Source: Lycocorax pyrrhopterus obiensis (Eukaryota > Chordata > Aves > Passeriformes > Paradisaeidae). Taken from it: 64,000 nt of DNA. The notes beneath the pieces were generated by a model, which made no database searches, was not told where the DNA came from, and saw only the letters and a program-made list of their open reading frames with translations. The position numbers were made by a program, and so were the translations under genes. The DNA is taken from NCBI GenBank assembly GCA_014706295.1, contig JACSVZ010000024.1, positions 3,527,136 through 3,591,135 on the forward strand. The letters are read 5' to 3'. Below are positions 49,508 through 62,700 of the stretch, piece after piece (within the stretch, counting starts at the first letter, position 1; every line of letters begins with the position of its first letter).

Positions 49508-52299
49508 AAAAGCCTGTGCAGTGTTTGCTTTGGCCCTGAGGAGGTGGAGCAGGAGGGATAATGGTGAATGCAGGCACCAGGTGAAGCACATGGTGACAAG
49601 GCTAAGTTGGCTCTGTCCAACTCCTGCATGTAGGAGACAAGGTCAGAAACTTTCCTACGCCCTCGTTTTGCATCCTGAACTGAGGTTTGTTTGCAGCCAC
49701 TGTCTCAGCCCACGAGGTACCACTGGCTGGTTTTGACACGATGCTGTTTAAAGCTCTGAGAGGCAAAGCCTTTCTCCAGGGATCCCAGAGCCGTGGGTGT
49801 CTGCCAGCAGCATCGACTCCCTTTGTCCATACGTTTCTTTTCCCCGTGCATAAAGGCACAGATGGCCAAGCCCTGGAGACAGGCACCCGAGGTTTGCAAG
49901 GGCACGTGCGCGCTGGGTGCGCGTGTGAATGCACACTTGTCTGAGCAGAGCCCGGAGCCTGCGCTCGCTGCTGCCACTGCGGCAGGAACCACCCAAAGCG
50001 CCAGACCTGGTGCTGGCCCACAGAGGGTTTTCCAGCTCAGTACAGCTGAACGGTGTGTGCAGAAATCTCTGTGTGTGATAGCCAATACTCATCTCACATA
50101 CTGAGGTCCTTGGACCTGAAAAACAGACATTAGGAAAAAGCTTCTGCTCTGCCATTCCTGGCTGTGGCTACACCAGATCTGCTGTCAACAACACTGAAGG
50201 AAGTTAAAAACTTCAGGTACTTCTGTTCTCTCTGAGTGTGACTTTGTAGCTTGACACAATGGGAGCTGGTAGGGCAATGGGATCGGACAGCTCTGAAACA
50301 GCCCTTGAAATACCAACTGGCCCAAGGGAAGCTCTACACCACATCCATCTGCAACGGGGCAGCGGAACAGGGAGGTGCAGGAGGACATTTGTGCCACCTG
50401 TGGGCTCACGTTCTGCCTGTGGACATTTACTGCAGGAGTGCAGGGGATGAGCAGGACAGCGCTGCCAAAACAACACAAGGACACAGGACTGTCCGAAGCC
50501 TGTGCCACCTCTGCCTTCCTGCCCCAGCTGCTGCATAGCCCTCACACATGGACAGAATTCCCAATGTTACACCACAGTCAGGGAATCCATGCCAGCAGAA
50601 ACTGGGGCTGCTGGCCCAGTTACCACCAAAAACAGGCAGGAAAAAACCCTGCACTCGCTCATAAGCAAAGAGTCCTCGTGCTCTTTGGTTTCTTTTCCTC
50701 TGGCTCTCATACTTGTTAACTCAAATTAACATTCATAATGCAGAAGCCATTGGAACATGCCTTCCAGACTCACAGACATTCCTGTTATGGTCAGGATTAA
50801 TCGCATGGGATAATTAGAGTATTAAATGAAATAATTATAACATTATGACTCTAATAACCAAATTCATGGATATTAGCTTCTGAGAAAAGACAAACAGAGG
50901 AACCAGAGAAGTTTTGATGGACGCCTCTAGCTGCATTTTTTTACTTTGCATTTCTGATTTAAAATTCCCAAACATCTCCCACACTGAGACAACTCCCTGT
51001 AATCTGAAAGGGCAAGGTAGGGTTGGAGCCATGGGGCTGGTGGCAAGAGGGGCTCCTGCAGACTGTCCACAACGTTTGCTGTTGCAGAAAGCTGAGCATC
51101 CCAGGACCAGGGAGTGTGAGGACCCTGACTGCCCCTGCACCAAAAAGCCCCAGGGCTGGGCATCCTGGAGGGGAGACAGAGTTGCTGGAATGGTGGAGCT
51201 GGTACCTACAGGAACATTTGCTTGTGTGGCAGTGCCAGTGCTCCTGCTCTGCTCTCCGGCTCCACCACCTCCTGCCAGCTAGGAAATGCTTGGCAGGTCC
51301 GGCTGCAGGCCAGGTCCGAGCTCAGCCAGCTCAGCTCCATGGGACACCAGGCTCTGGCAGCATCTCCTGGCCCCAGGCATTATCTCCTCTGAGAAAATGG
51401 AGATTTCCTCTGCCTCGAGGACGTGATTATCGAATCTGACAGAGCCCTGAGTGCAGCCAGGCTTAGCTTGTCCTACAGGACAGCTGCTGTCCTCCAGGGA
51501 TCCAAACCCTGATGGTCAGGGCTCCTCGGAGCCCAGGAGGTTTCTGTGGCACTAATGTATGCTCAGTCTCTCTCCTATATTCTGTGTCGTGCCACAGAGG
51601 AATAAATGAATTCATTAAAGAATTATGCAATTGCAAATGTTTAAAAATACCAAGTACGTACATTTCTGAGAGCCTACACAGCACAGCCCTGTGAGGGGCT
51701 GGATGGGGATTGGCACATGTTCTCAGGGAAGGGAACAGAAAGTGCTGCTGGGAATGCAAACTCGGGTGCTCAGTGCTCTGCACACACTCAGCACAGGCAG
51801 GGCACTAAAAATGCAATGAAATCTAAAATACACAGACTAAGCAATTTCATCTTTTCAACAAGCGATATTAATTCTAGATAATAAATTGGGATTTTTATCA
51901 TATGATCCCTGGATGATTTAGAGTACAGCCAGATTTATATTAATATCGAATACTTCCTCTCTCAGGAAACAAAAGAGACAGTTCCTTTTGGTACCTGGAA
52001 GCAGTTCCCATGATCTGGGGAAGGAATCATCTCAGTGTGAACTACTAATATGCCATACTCCATATATAACCTGGTATCTCCATTTGCAGTCTACATATGC
52101 CAGTGGAAGTTTTAGTATCACTCAGTTCCAAAAAGAGACAAGACTTGGGGAGCGGTTACACATCAGAGCACGCTGCACATGTCCGGGCTCCCATGGGCCC
52201 TGGCACTCTGTGCCGCACACCCCGTGTCCCTGCACACGCTGGCTCAGTGCACACCCCCGCAACAGCCTCGGCTTTGTAGTGATGTGCCATTCTTGAACC

Positions 52300-52680
52300 C
52301 GCTGCCTGAAGAATACATTACACCACTTTAATTTCAGATTTTCTTCATAATATTAAATGATAAGAATTTTTTGCAGAGTTCTGACAAAGCAGTCAAAATC
52401 CAGTTGCAAATGCTCTGCTGTTTATTGATAGCTCCATAATACAGGCGAGGTAGGATGCCAGACAGCTGCATTTCCTGGCATTTAAAAAGAATTCACTGTA
52501 ATGTATTGTAATGCATTAGCATAATAATTGGTAAGCATTCGCAGATGAATAGTTTACTGACTGATAGATTTTGTACAGAAACTGTGAAGGTTACATGGAG
52601 GGTGAAAACATTTCACTGTGTCAATGAACATACTTAATTTTTCTGGAAGTGCTATTTAAATTGTGCGGCGCTGGGACATT
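52300..52680. other. AT-rich non-repetitive block, candidate conserved noncoding DNA
   Basis: Nearly 400 bp of AT-rich single-copy sequence contains several TAAT, ATTA and TTTATTGA cores. It has no repeat structure and no coding potential. It resembles homeodomain-type enhancers in texture. Conservation is untested. Confidence 0.25.
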
Positions 52681-52834
52681 AGCATAACAAAGACACAACG
52701 CACGAGTTTGTGCCGTAATAGGGGACACTGCCCTGCCGGGCTCAGGCAGGTGACCCGTGAAAGATGGGGCTCGGAGTCTTCCCAAACCCGGCCGCCGGAA
52801 CGGTCAGCGGCGCGGCTGCAGCTACGGCTCCTCC

Positions 52835-53015
52835 TGTCCTTCCCCTTCTCCCTCCTGTCCCTGCGCGGCTTCTCTCCTGTCCCAGCCCTTCTCCCTCCTG
52901 TCCCTGTGCTTGTCCCTCCTGTCCCTGCGCGGCTTCTCTCCTGTCCCAGCCCTTCTCCCTCCGGTCCCTGCGCTTGTTCCTCCTGTGCCTGCGCGGCTCC
53001 TCTCCTCGCCAGCAC
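52835..53015. repeat. 64-bp tandem repeat, about 3 copies, of CTCCTGTCCC sub-units
   Basis: CTGCGCGGCT recurs at 52861, 52925 and 52989, an exact 64-bp period. Each unit is built from about four 16-bp sub-units of the CTCCTGTCCCTG type. The + strand is pyrimidine-rich. All minus-strand frames are open across it (AGTGGRRAGTGEKPRRD-like), an artefact of the repeat. It ends about 75 bp before a CR1 fragment. Confidence 0.88.
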
Positions 53016-53089
53016 GGGCCAGCTCCCCCCGCCTGCTTTGCTCTACCGGCTGACAGGGTTTGGGTCCTCTGGTTTGCTCCAAGTCTGAC

Positions 53090-53471
53090 GAGCAGCGGCT
53101 GAGGGAGCTGGTGGGGCTCAGCCTGGAGAAAGAGGCTCGGGGGGACCTTCTCGCTCTCTAAAACTCCCTGGCAGGAGGATGGGGCCAGGTGGGGATCAGC
53201 CTCTTCTCCCAGGGAACAAGGGACAGGATGAGTGGAAACGGCCTCAAGCTGTGCCAGAGGAGGCTCAGGCTGGACATCAGGAGGAATTTCTCCACGGAAA
53301 GGGTGGTCACGCCTTGGAAGGGGCTGCCCAGGGAGGTCCCCATCCCTGGACGTGTCCAAGAAACGACTGGACGTGGCACTTAGTGCTCTGGGCTGGGTGA
53401 CAAAATGGGGATCAGGCACAGGTAGGACTTGGAGGTCTTTTCCAACCTCAGCCATTCTGGGATTCTGTACT
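53090..53471 (+). mobile_element. CR1 LINE 3' fragment with decayed ORF2 C-terminus
   Basis: The + strand carries the C-terminal coding part and 3' UTR of avian CR1. One frame (from about 53189) gives [17 protein letters not shown] and then [13 protein letters not shown], the end of the CR1 reverse-transcriptase ORF. Near 53335, where the usual sequence has a few extra bases, the frame shifts, and [13 protein letters not shown] continues in another frame. The end reads GGTCTTTTCCAACCTCAGCC and then ATTCTGGGATTCTG, the decayed terminal repeats. It is 5'-truncated and inactive, inserted in sense relative to GRIK3. Confidence 0.95.
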
Positions 53472-53748
53472 GGTTCATGGCAGTGGGCTGGGCAGCGCTC
53501 CGTGCTTGGCGGCGGCCCGTGGTCCTGACCCCTCTCCCTGTGGGTCACCACAGCTCCTCTCCCATGTCCCCAGAGCCACCAACACTTTGTTCTCCAGAGC
53601 TGAGCTGTGGAGCCCTAGAGCGGGGCAGGTGCAGGACCAAGCAGAGCAGGGGAAGGTGGGCAGCACCAGGAGGGTTGGGCTCAGGGGAAGAGGAAAGATG
53701 CAGAGAAGCAGCTTTTACATATACATGAAGTGCCGTGCGTGCATGTGC

Positions 53749-53773
53749 GTGTGTGTGTGTGTGTGTGTGTGTG
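53749..53773. repeat. (GT)n microsatellite, about 12 repeats
   Basis: A pure GT run follows an imperfect GTGCGTGCATGTGC lead-in. It is a simple dinucleotide repeat, likely length-variable. Confidence 0.95.
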
Positions 53774-54655
53774 GGCTGTTCCTGTCCAGGCACAGCAACC
53801 TGCTAATGGACAAAACGTCATCCCAGACTGGGAGATCTTGAAAGGCTTGCACTGACTCCCAAGTTTTCTGGGTCTTCTGAGGTCTTGGGCATGAACAGAC
53901 ATCACCTGGGTCCCTTGGAGAAATGCACATCTCTGAATAATTCACAGCCTTTGGCTGCTGCCTCAGTCTCCTCCCTGTTGTACCACAGACTATCACAGTG
54001 ACAACTCTGCAATTAACTCCGAGAAAACCAAAAAGCCAATTGGAAGGGACAGAACTAAATTTTTTGGACAGAAAGTTTATGGAAAGCATTTTAAATCAGA
54101 TTTTCATTTGCCATTATATATGTTAATCCCACTGTCATTTAGAATAAATTGGGGAAAACAGATGGGAGGAGGAATGAGGTATTCCAGCATGGGAGAAGAC
54201 AAAGATTTCATCTCCACTGGCACCAGGTGGTGGGAGATGCAAAAAATCTTCTTCATCATAACCATCTGACCGGTAGTTTCTACCAGAAACAAACAGATTT
54301 TAAGTGTTTTAAGATTTCATCTGAAAGCCTGGTGGACAGGTAGAGTTGTACAAGTACCTCATGAACTGTGGTACAGTTCAATGCATTTCAGTGCAGGAAG
54401 TTCCTACGGCATATGGGGGGGGAAGATGCAAACAGGATTTGTACTTGACTTCAACATTTTTCATCAACAAGATGCCTTTTTGTAGATTTTTAAAGCCACT
54501 CTAAAACATGAAACACATGAGATACAAATAACGGATTAAGAAAATCTTCCTAGGGGTAAGAAGATGTAATTGCTGGAAAAGGTTCCTTATTTGAGAACAG
54601 GAATATTTAGGATTCTGGGGAAAGAAAGCCACTGATGAGGAGTCCACAGACAGAC

Positions 54656-54671
54656 AGACAGCTCCATCCCA
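54656..54671. repeat. Short (CAGA)n tract
   Basis: Four ACAG/CAGA tetranucleotides stand in tandem. A minor simple repeat. Confidence 0.7.
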
Positions 54672-56956
54672 ACCAGACCCTTCCGTGTCTTCCCTCAAAA
54701 AATGCAGAACACACAATTAAACAGCTCTTCCTCTTGGTATTTTAACTGTGAAACTTCTTCCTGATGAGACGTACACGAACATGACCTGTTTGGCTCCCTG
54801 AGTCAAACTGGAAATAAGGAAATGGAAATGCAGTTTATAGTAACAGATTTCTTCTGACTTTACAGGTGCAATGTGTTTCATTAACACTTCTGCAGCAATT
54901 TGCACTATTAGGGACACATTTGCTTCCAGTAAGAAGAGAGAAAATGTGCCACTGTGGAGTGTAAGGATGGTGTCACCAGCCACTGCCTCCCACGGGCTCC
55001 AGCGGGCCAGGGGAGCTGTGGGATGGAGGTCTCTTGGGAGACACGTCATCACTGTAGTCCCTCAGCATCACCAAACAGGGCAAGAACCCCACAGAACAGG
55101 CTTGACACACCCAGGCCTGGTGTGGGATGGAGGTGACAGTGGGTCCCACAGGCACACACTTCAGCACAGAGTTATTTTCGGGCAACATTTTAAGAGGTGT
55201 ATCAATAATTACACTGAGGGGAAATAGAATTTTTCTCATTCTTTCTTCCACGTTTTCTGTATCTGTAGTATAACACTGTCATTCCTTCATGTTTCTTAAT
55301 AATTTCACTACATTTTTAACGTGAGGGGAGAAAACACCTTCCCCAGAACACTCCAGAGGAGCATTGCTCCGAATCCCATCTCTCACTGCCCAGCCATAAG
55401 ACCTGACGCCGTTGTGCTCTACCAAGGCAGCACCAGAGTAACCTCAGGCTCCTTGTGCTCAGTAAAGATTTCCAAGGAGTTCAGACACCAGTAGGAACGG
55501 GGCAGGATCTTTTGGGCTGTTTGGCGCTGCTGCCTCAGCCCTGGCCCTGCCTGTGGCATTAAGTGATACAATATAAATAATTATACTTAATGCTGCACAG
55601 CACATTTTAAAAGAAAGGGTGTAATATCGTGAGATGGTTTGTAACAGAAACACTCCCTGATTCCTGGATATAACTTCCAGTGAAGGCATGAAATCCACTC
55701 ACCAGGAAGGGAAATGATGGAGGCAACTGGAGCTCTTCCAGTCTGGGTTTGCTGAGGCTCTGGGGGAAACTGGGGCCTTCTCAAGGGGCAGGAGGTCTTG
55801 CAGTTTGCTTGAGAATAGCTATAAAATGGTATTTTTTCACTGAGGGCTGGCTTTGGAAAACGGCTTGATGGCAAATGGAAAAGAAGCAAAAGCACATGGC
55901 CAAAGGGAGTCTCAGCGTGCTGGGCGGGAGCTCAGGATGGCTCAGGATGCGTTAAGGGACTGCAACTTCAGAGGGAAAAACATATCCTGACACCAAACGC
56001 TCATTAAATTTTACTTCTGGTTCTTTAAAGGAAATCTATTATTTATTTCTGTTCAGATATATTTAATAATTAGCATGAAGAGAAAGCTAGCGGCAGATGG
56101 GGACATTCCTGGGGACAATTTCAGTGCTGAATGTTTCATGATGTACAAATGGAAAAGAAGCAGCCCTTTGCCTCAGACAGAAGGGGGTTTGCAGAAAATG
56201 TGGGAGGTGGCAATATTTTTTTTTAAATGCTGTTTGTTTAGCAAATAAATTGTACTTTATTAAAAACACAAATTTTTAAGTCGTCATGAGGAATATGTTA
56301 AAATCCATGTTAACGTCTTCATGTTTTACACCAGATGAAAGCAGATCATTCCTGCAAATGAAAATGATGCTAATCCCTGCATAATGCAGACAAAATCCTG
56401 AGTTCAGCTGCGAGTGGGTTTGCCTGTGACAGCAGCACTTCCTCCTCTCAGGAAATCCCTGTGATTTCAGGAGAGTTGGCACTTCTGCTAATTTTAAACA
56501 CGAAGCTCATAGTATTTTGCATTCAGATGAAGACCCCTGGTGGGGTGGTCTCTGCTTCAGGCTGGACTCATCATTCCTGAACAGAAAATATGATTCCAAT
56601 AATTTTTATTAGAGGAGGGTGGACCTTGCACAATCAAGCCTCAGTAAAGATGTGTGAATGGTCCCCAAACCTAGAAAAAACCACTATTATCAGTCCATTG
56701 CTTCAGAGTTACTGGGGAATGATATGGAAAGGGAGCTCAGCCTCCTCTTTGTGTTTGGCTCTGAAATGATGAGGAAATTCCCGGTGATAACTGTGACATT
56801 ACAAAGAAGAAAGGGAGCATTCTGCAATGCTCATCCTTTCAAGGCCAGTGGGGCACAGGGGACCACGGACTCTGCTCTTAATGAGCTGCTGTCCAGGGGC
56901 CGAAAGCTGAAAAGTCTCCTTCTTGCCTTTGTTGCTTTGGGTGCCTTGTTCCAAGT

Positions 56957-57344
56957 TGCAGTAATCACGCAAGGGCACGGCTCCGCACACAAGATGGAGA
57001 AGTGCAAAGCGTTTATTGCGCAGTGAATGTTCCCTAAATACCAGCACCCAACAGGATATCCCACCATAGAAACAGGAAAGATGTTCACCTCAGGGTCCCC
57101 CAATCACCTGGGGTAGTGCACAGACATTGCCTATTATGGTAACAGGTAAACAATGCCCTGTAAGGTCACAAACTACAATTATCACATCTCATAGGCCCAG
57201 CACTGCCCACAAACCCACAATCCTCTCTCAGCCCATCCCCGGTGACCTGGATGCACTCCCAGGGTCACCTCTGGGTCCAAGAAAGAGGCTCTATCTGCGG
57301 CCCTCAGGGCCTGTCTCTCTTCCAGCACATCGTGCACCCCAACA
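56957..57344 (-). mobile_element. Solo LTR of an endogenous retrovirus, copy 2
   Basis: The element is 388 bp with TG...CA ends. It is flanked by a perfect 5-bp target-site duplication, CAAGT, at 56952-56956 and 57345-57349. It is about 97% identical to copy 1 at 11026-11412. The reverse complement of 57012-57017 is an AATAAA signal in the expected position, so the LTR lies on the minus strand, antisense to GRIK3, within intron 1. No internal retroviral sequence remains. The target duplication differs from that of copy 1, so the two are separate insertions and not a segmental duplication. Confidence 0.93.
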
Positions 57345-59692
57345 CAAGTACCAATGGCCATGGAGGATGGCAACGTGCCCGTCTGGCCACAGGGAGCTCT
57401 GCAGGGCCGGGAGAGGGACGAACCGGCCGATGTGGCTCCTGTGTGGATGTGGGTTCTCCTGTCCGGGTGGTGGCTGCACCAGGCAGACATCAGCTGCTGA
57501 CTCTCCCAGCCCAGAGCGCATTAGCACCCTGACCATGGGTCTGAAACCCCACTGAGCCATTACCCTAAGGCTGAGCAGCTCTCCAGCGCACTTTTTCAGG
57601 AATATACATGCTTTCTCCCTCTGATGCCTTAGGTTTTAACTTTTATACTTTTCAAATCACTGTACTTCCTAGTGTGTAACTCTGAAGTTTCTTGCAGGCT
57701 GTTAATTTCTGCTCTATCGTGCCAGGCAGACACAACAAAGCCTCTCCGGGCCTGCTCTGCAAGGACACCCAGACCGTCCTGGGCCCAAAATGTATCAACC
57801 AAAAGCCTCTAAAGGGGGGCAAGCTGAGGGGAATTACATCGTTAACTGAAGCTTTAATTGAAGAATTAACCCTGATATGCAAATGAACCAAACCTATAAC
57901 AGTGTGAAGAACTCGTGAGCTGCCGTCCATCTCAGGGTCCATCTCGGCAGTGGCCTCTGGCTCCCCAGGGGGACCTTTGAAGGCCTTTCAAATAAATACC
58001 CACCTTTATTCCCTTACTCCTGTCCAGTCTTTGTTTCTAGGTGGCCTCTCAAGGCATCACCTCAAAATTTAACAGACTTTCCTCCCTCCCCGTAGTATTA
58101 AAAATCCTTTCAAATTTGAATTTTTAAAGTGTGAATTCTGTCAGTGTTGTAAATATACTTTGCCAAACCCACTGATGGTCTGTAACTGCAAAGGATGCAA
58201 ACGCTCGAGGAGCTCTGACCCCTCCCAAAAGTGCTACAGCTGGGACAGGAGAACAGGTCTGGGGATCCTGGGCGTTCCTACAGGATCTGTCTGGTGCTGG
58301 GAGCAGGGTCTCTGGTCCCTGGCTGCAGACAGACTCCCTGGGTGGCACCATCCTGTCCCCAAGATGTGGCAGCATTGGCAGGCCTGCCCAGGGCACGCCA
58401 CTGCCATGTGCCATGCTGGCTGGGGATGAGTTAGTGCCCTCAGCACTGAGAACATCCTAGAAAGGCAGAGTGTGGACGCTGGGAAGTTGTATCCATGTCG
58501 GATGCTCCACACAACACACTTGGCTGCCCCCATATATATTGGGTAATAAATGCCCCCTTGGTAGGAGGAGATGGTATTTCATTGCAAAAGTAAAAAATAA
58601 TAACGAGGGAAAGTGCTATCTCAGCTTGCTGCATAAACAGCTCAAATAAGCAATATGCAGGCATATCATTTGGAACCCAGATTAATAATTTCTGTTCTGA
58701 GTGGTGGTAGCTGGCCTGATTTATTGCGGTGATGGTGTTACGGCCTCAGACTTTATTGTCCTTTAAATTATACTGCAGTCTATACAGGAGGCAGACAGGG
58801 ATCTAAATCAAGTGTTATTGCCTGTAAATTTGGAAACAAATAGTAGTTTTCCCCCCTTTAAATCACTGAGTTTGTGTGTTTTATAAGGTGAACGTTACGA
58901 CTTTTTAGGGGACCGAAGTTTTTGTTTCCCTGCCTCTCTCTCCCAGTGCACGGAGCCCATCCCCGGCCCTGGGGGATTCACAGCCACTGCAGCTCTGCCT
59001 TTCCCTTCACGGCAGGAGGGGCTGAGTTCTGCACCTTTGGGATCTCTGCTCAAGGAGGTGCTTTTTATCCAACTCAAAGCCACATGCCTACCTTGGGGTG
59101 GCCAGTCAGGTGCTCACTGTGGCTCTCCTCCTTCTCGCGGGTGGCAGGGAACCAGCCTCAGCACCCATGTACATTAGTATTAGTACTGATTCTGCATAAA
59201 GCAGATCCACTGTGGGTGTCTGCTGTCAGGATGGGCTCCAGGTGCTTGGGGATGGAGCAGCCCAGTGAGGAGGTAACTGGGAAGCCAGTGGGCGAAGCTG
59301 TGCCCCCCACAAGCCGTCGGTCCCGCACGTGGCTGTTGAACCACAGTTCACTCACGGGCACTGGTGGCTGCTTGTGGGTTTGTCATCTCACACCTGGATG
59401 TTGGATCAGGCTCTCTTTCTGCCGAGCCCTTGGTCCTGCTCAGTGCACTCATAGTGTTTTTGGTTTCTGCTCCCTGGGAGCACGGAGCAGAGGTGGGGTG
59501 CTCTGGAGCACCGAGGGCAAAGACAGGGACCACCCACGGCAGAGCCACCAGAGAGATGGTCCCTACTGCCAGCACAGGGACAGGGACAGCGAGAGGCTCT
59601 GACAGCAAAGGGACCCTGTCAGAGGGGCTCTACAAACCCAGGCAAAAGGCAGCCGTGGCTGTGAAGAGCTTTTGGGGTTGTAAATAGCTGAG

Positions 59693-59732
59693 CGAGAGGA
59701 AGGAGGGAGAGGGAAAGAGAGGGAGGGTGGGA
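59693..59732 (+). repeat. Polypurine (GGGAGA/GGAGGG) tract
   Basis: About 40 bp of almost uninterrupted purines. Triplex or G-quadruplex potential only. Confidence 0.7.
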
Positions 59733-62700
59733 GCCTTGTGATGCAGATGGAGGGAAGAGTGGCTGGAGTGTGGTTACCAAGGGACAGCATATGGCACGTT
59801 ACAAATCCCTCCTTCTTCAGGCTTCCCAAAGCACAGCATTCCAGCTCTCAGTTCAGCACAGAGGGACCTGGGCAGATCTCTCCTTACCCACCCAGGGACT
59901 GAGGGCCCTCTGCTCTGTCCTGCGTGGCAGGAGCCTTGGACAGTTACAGGGAACAGGCAGGGCAGGGACACTCGGAGTCCCCAGCCTGTGATAGGAGCCA
60001 CGAGCAGAGGATTCAGAGCATTTTCACACATCACTTATGGCTGTGATGCTGCTTGCAGACCTGGTGATGATGTATTAGCCTGGCCTCCTCTCAGGCAAGA
60101 AGAAAAATGGGGTAGGCAAAATGTTTCTGTATCTGTAGGCTTGGAACAAATCACTTTTATGTTACCAGAGCAGCTGTAACCATTAGGGAATCCTGGTGGC
60201 CTGAAAGAGCTGCTAAAGGAAACCTGCCCGAGCTCCTGTGACACTTGGGTGGAGATGCTGGGTGTGACCATGGGACAGCCAGGGCGCTGGGGACCCTGTG
60301 GCCATCCCCTGAGGTCACTGCCTGGCACCAGCACTGCTGGGGCAGGAGATGAGGGGAGATCCCCCGGCTGAGCAAGGCAGGGCAGCACCATGGTTTGTTT
60401 GCTCACCTACCTGCCATAGCCCCATCTGATATCTGCTCTCCCAGCCCACCTCCATTGCCAAACAACTCCTGGCAGAGCTGCCAGACACAGCCCTGGCACC
60501 CCCTCCCTGGCACACGGGAGTGAGGACATCCCTGTACAGGGAAGGGAGGCAGGAGGGATGGGATTCCTGTGCCTGATGCCTCCAGATGCTCTTGAGCTCC
60601 CAGCCCCTGCAGCAAAGCCATCCCGGGTCAGGGGCTGCCAGAGGAGCCACGGAGGGAGGAGAATCCATCCCTGTGAGCTGCACCCTCCCTTTCCCAGTGC
60701 ACTGGTTTCCTCAACAAACAGATTTGTAGTAATGCCTCTCCTATTCAGCATAACACAAGCCAAGACCTTGCATGTAAATAAACATGAGAAAAGGCTACTA
60801 CCACATCTGCATATTTCAGCTGAGCAAAGGTCTGAGTTACACACGGAATGAAACGGCCTTCACCTGCAACAAGCAGGCTAAAATCCTGCTCAGTGACCCT
60901 TCCTGATCTCTTCAGTGCTCAGTGCCCTCATAGAAGAGAAACAACTGTACCTGAAAATGTAAATTCTCTGAGACTTCTCCTGGTACTCATTGCTCCTGCC
61001 ATACTTTCAGGCAATTCAGCAGCTTCTCACCCATGCTGTGCTTTAGCTGAGAAGCAGCTCCAGAGAGCTGAGCAGCACCCGTGAGCTGAGCCACATGCAG
61101 AGGCAGTACAGGCAGTTGGCCTGCTGTTCTGTGTTCTGAAGTAGAGATCTGTACTCAAGAGCTGCAAAAAAGGTGTAAGACGCCACTTTTCCAAGGTGTC
61201 AGTGTCCTACGCTGTCCTTACACAGGTAAAAACAACGCTAAGAGGCCCCAGGCCTTGGATGCGGCTGCCAGTGCCTTACCTCCCCTCATCTGCCTCTTTG
61301 TTCAGGCTCTCAGAAAGATGACACAGACACTATCAAGGCTGAACTTGAGATAATAGCCAAGTTTTGAGCCCCTGCTTTTTGAGTGGGTTCATAAATTCAG
61401 CGTCACATGATTTATTTTTTCCTTTTGAGATCTATAAAAAGCAGAGTGCACCGTGCCCCAGCAGGGCACGGGCACCAGAATGGTGCCATTGTGAGAGCAA
61501 TCTCCCCTGGCTCCTATTTTTAAACAACCTCCTGGAGTCCCTTCTGCCCACGTTCTGGCGAAAGCACTCCACAGCTTAACAGGTTTGACATTTTCATTTC
61601 TGTTTTCCTTGAAATCCTTAACATCATCTGATTGAGCATTACAGTGTCTCTGCATCGTGTTGCCTGTGAATATCTATCACAAGCCCTCACACTTGAAAGC
61701 ACGAGGTGTGAGGCTGTGACAGAGATGTCCTGATGAAGTGAATGATGGCAGATGAGCTGCTGCACCCCCCTCTCCGAGCTGTTCTCTCCTCACAGACCAT
61801 TCTGTAGATCATTTGCTCTCTGGCTAATGGCTCCTGGCAGGTAGCACAAGAGCCTGTTTTTATTTCATGAGTGCTCCGAGGCTGCTGCCCGGGCTCCTGG
61901 GCTCTGTTCTGCCAGGAACACAACTTTTCACTTTTCCTCTATCAGCTGCTGCTGCAAGTGCATTACTGACCCTGTGCTGCTTTGTGTTACCCCTCAGCAT
62001 CTCATTCGTGGGTACAAGCAGTTGGGGAGTGAAACGCAGCCTCCACCAAGTCATCCCTGCAGTGTCAGGAGATGGAGCCCATCCCAGCCTGCCTCGCTGC
62101 TGGGAGCTCCCGACTAAAGAGCTGCTGTTCTGTTATTAATACCCCATACATCTACATATTCAGACATTAGCAACCTGCTCCTCACAGCTCCTCTCAGGTC
62201 TTGTCTCACAACTCTGAAACACCCTGTTCCACGAGCACAAGTCTGCAGATGTAACAGACCCAGCTGTGGGGTGAGGGGAGGTCGGCTGCCTTGTGGAGAC
62301 CCATGTGACAGCCACAGCACTGCTCCTGCGCCTCCCCAGCCCTACAGCTGCCCAAAGGGACTGCCAGGATAGGGGCCGAAACAGCACCCAGGTGCCTTCA
62401 GAGCTGCACCTTCTATCCCAGCCCTCTCGTCTCCCCATAAAGCCTGTTCTGGTCCCCCTCTGCCCTCAGCTTCAGCAAATCTATCCCAGACAAAGCCACG
62501 GCTACAGAGCCCCCGGCAAGCAAGAAGCTTTTCCAAGCCCCATTTATGTGTTCAAAGGCGCTGGACATCAGAAGGACTGCGTGTCCCTTTCATTGCATAG
62601 CAACTAATCCTGCCAAAATTATGATGATGATTGCCACAATTTCAGAGCTGTGTGTGTCTCCCCTGGAACAGCAGCACAGCAGAGGAGCAAACAGACCATA

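Noticed and set aside
52656..53551. Minus-strand frames with GTGGRRAGTGEKPRRD-like repeats
   Set aside because: They come from the 64-bp pyrimidine-rich array read on the opposite strand, plus CR1 antisense.
57127..57555. 142-codon plus-strand frame, also seen near 11195-11521
   Set aside because: It is antisense translation of the solo LTR. It recurs only because the LTR has two copies.
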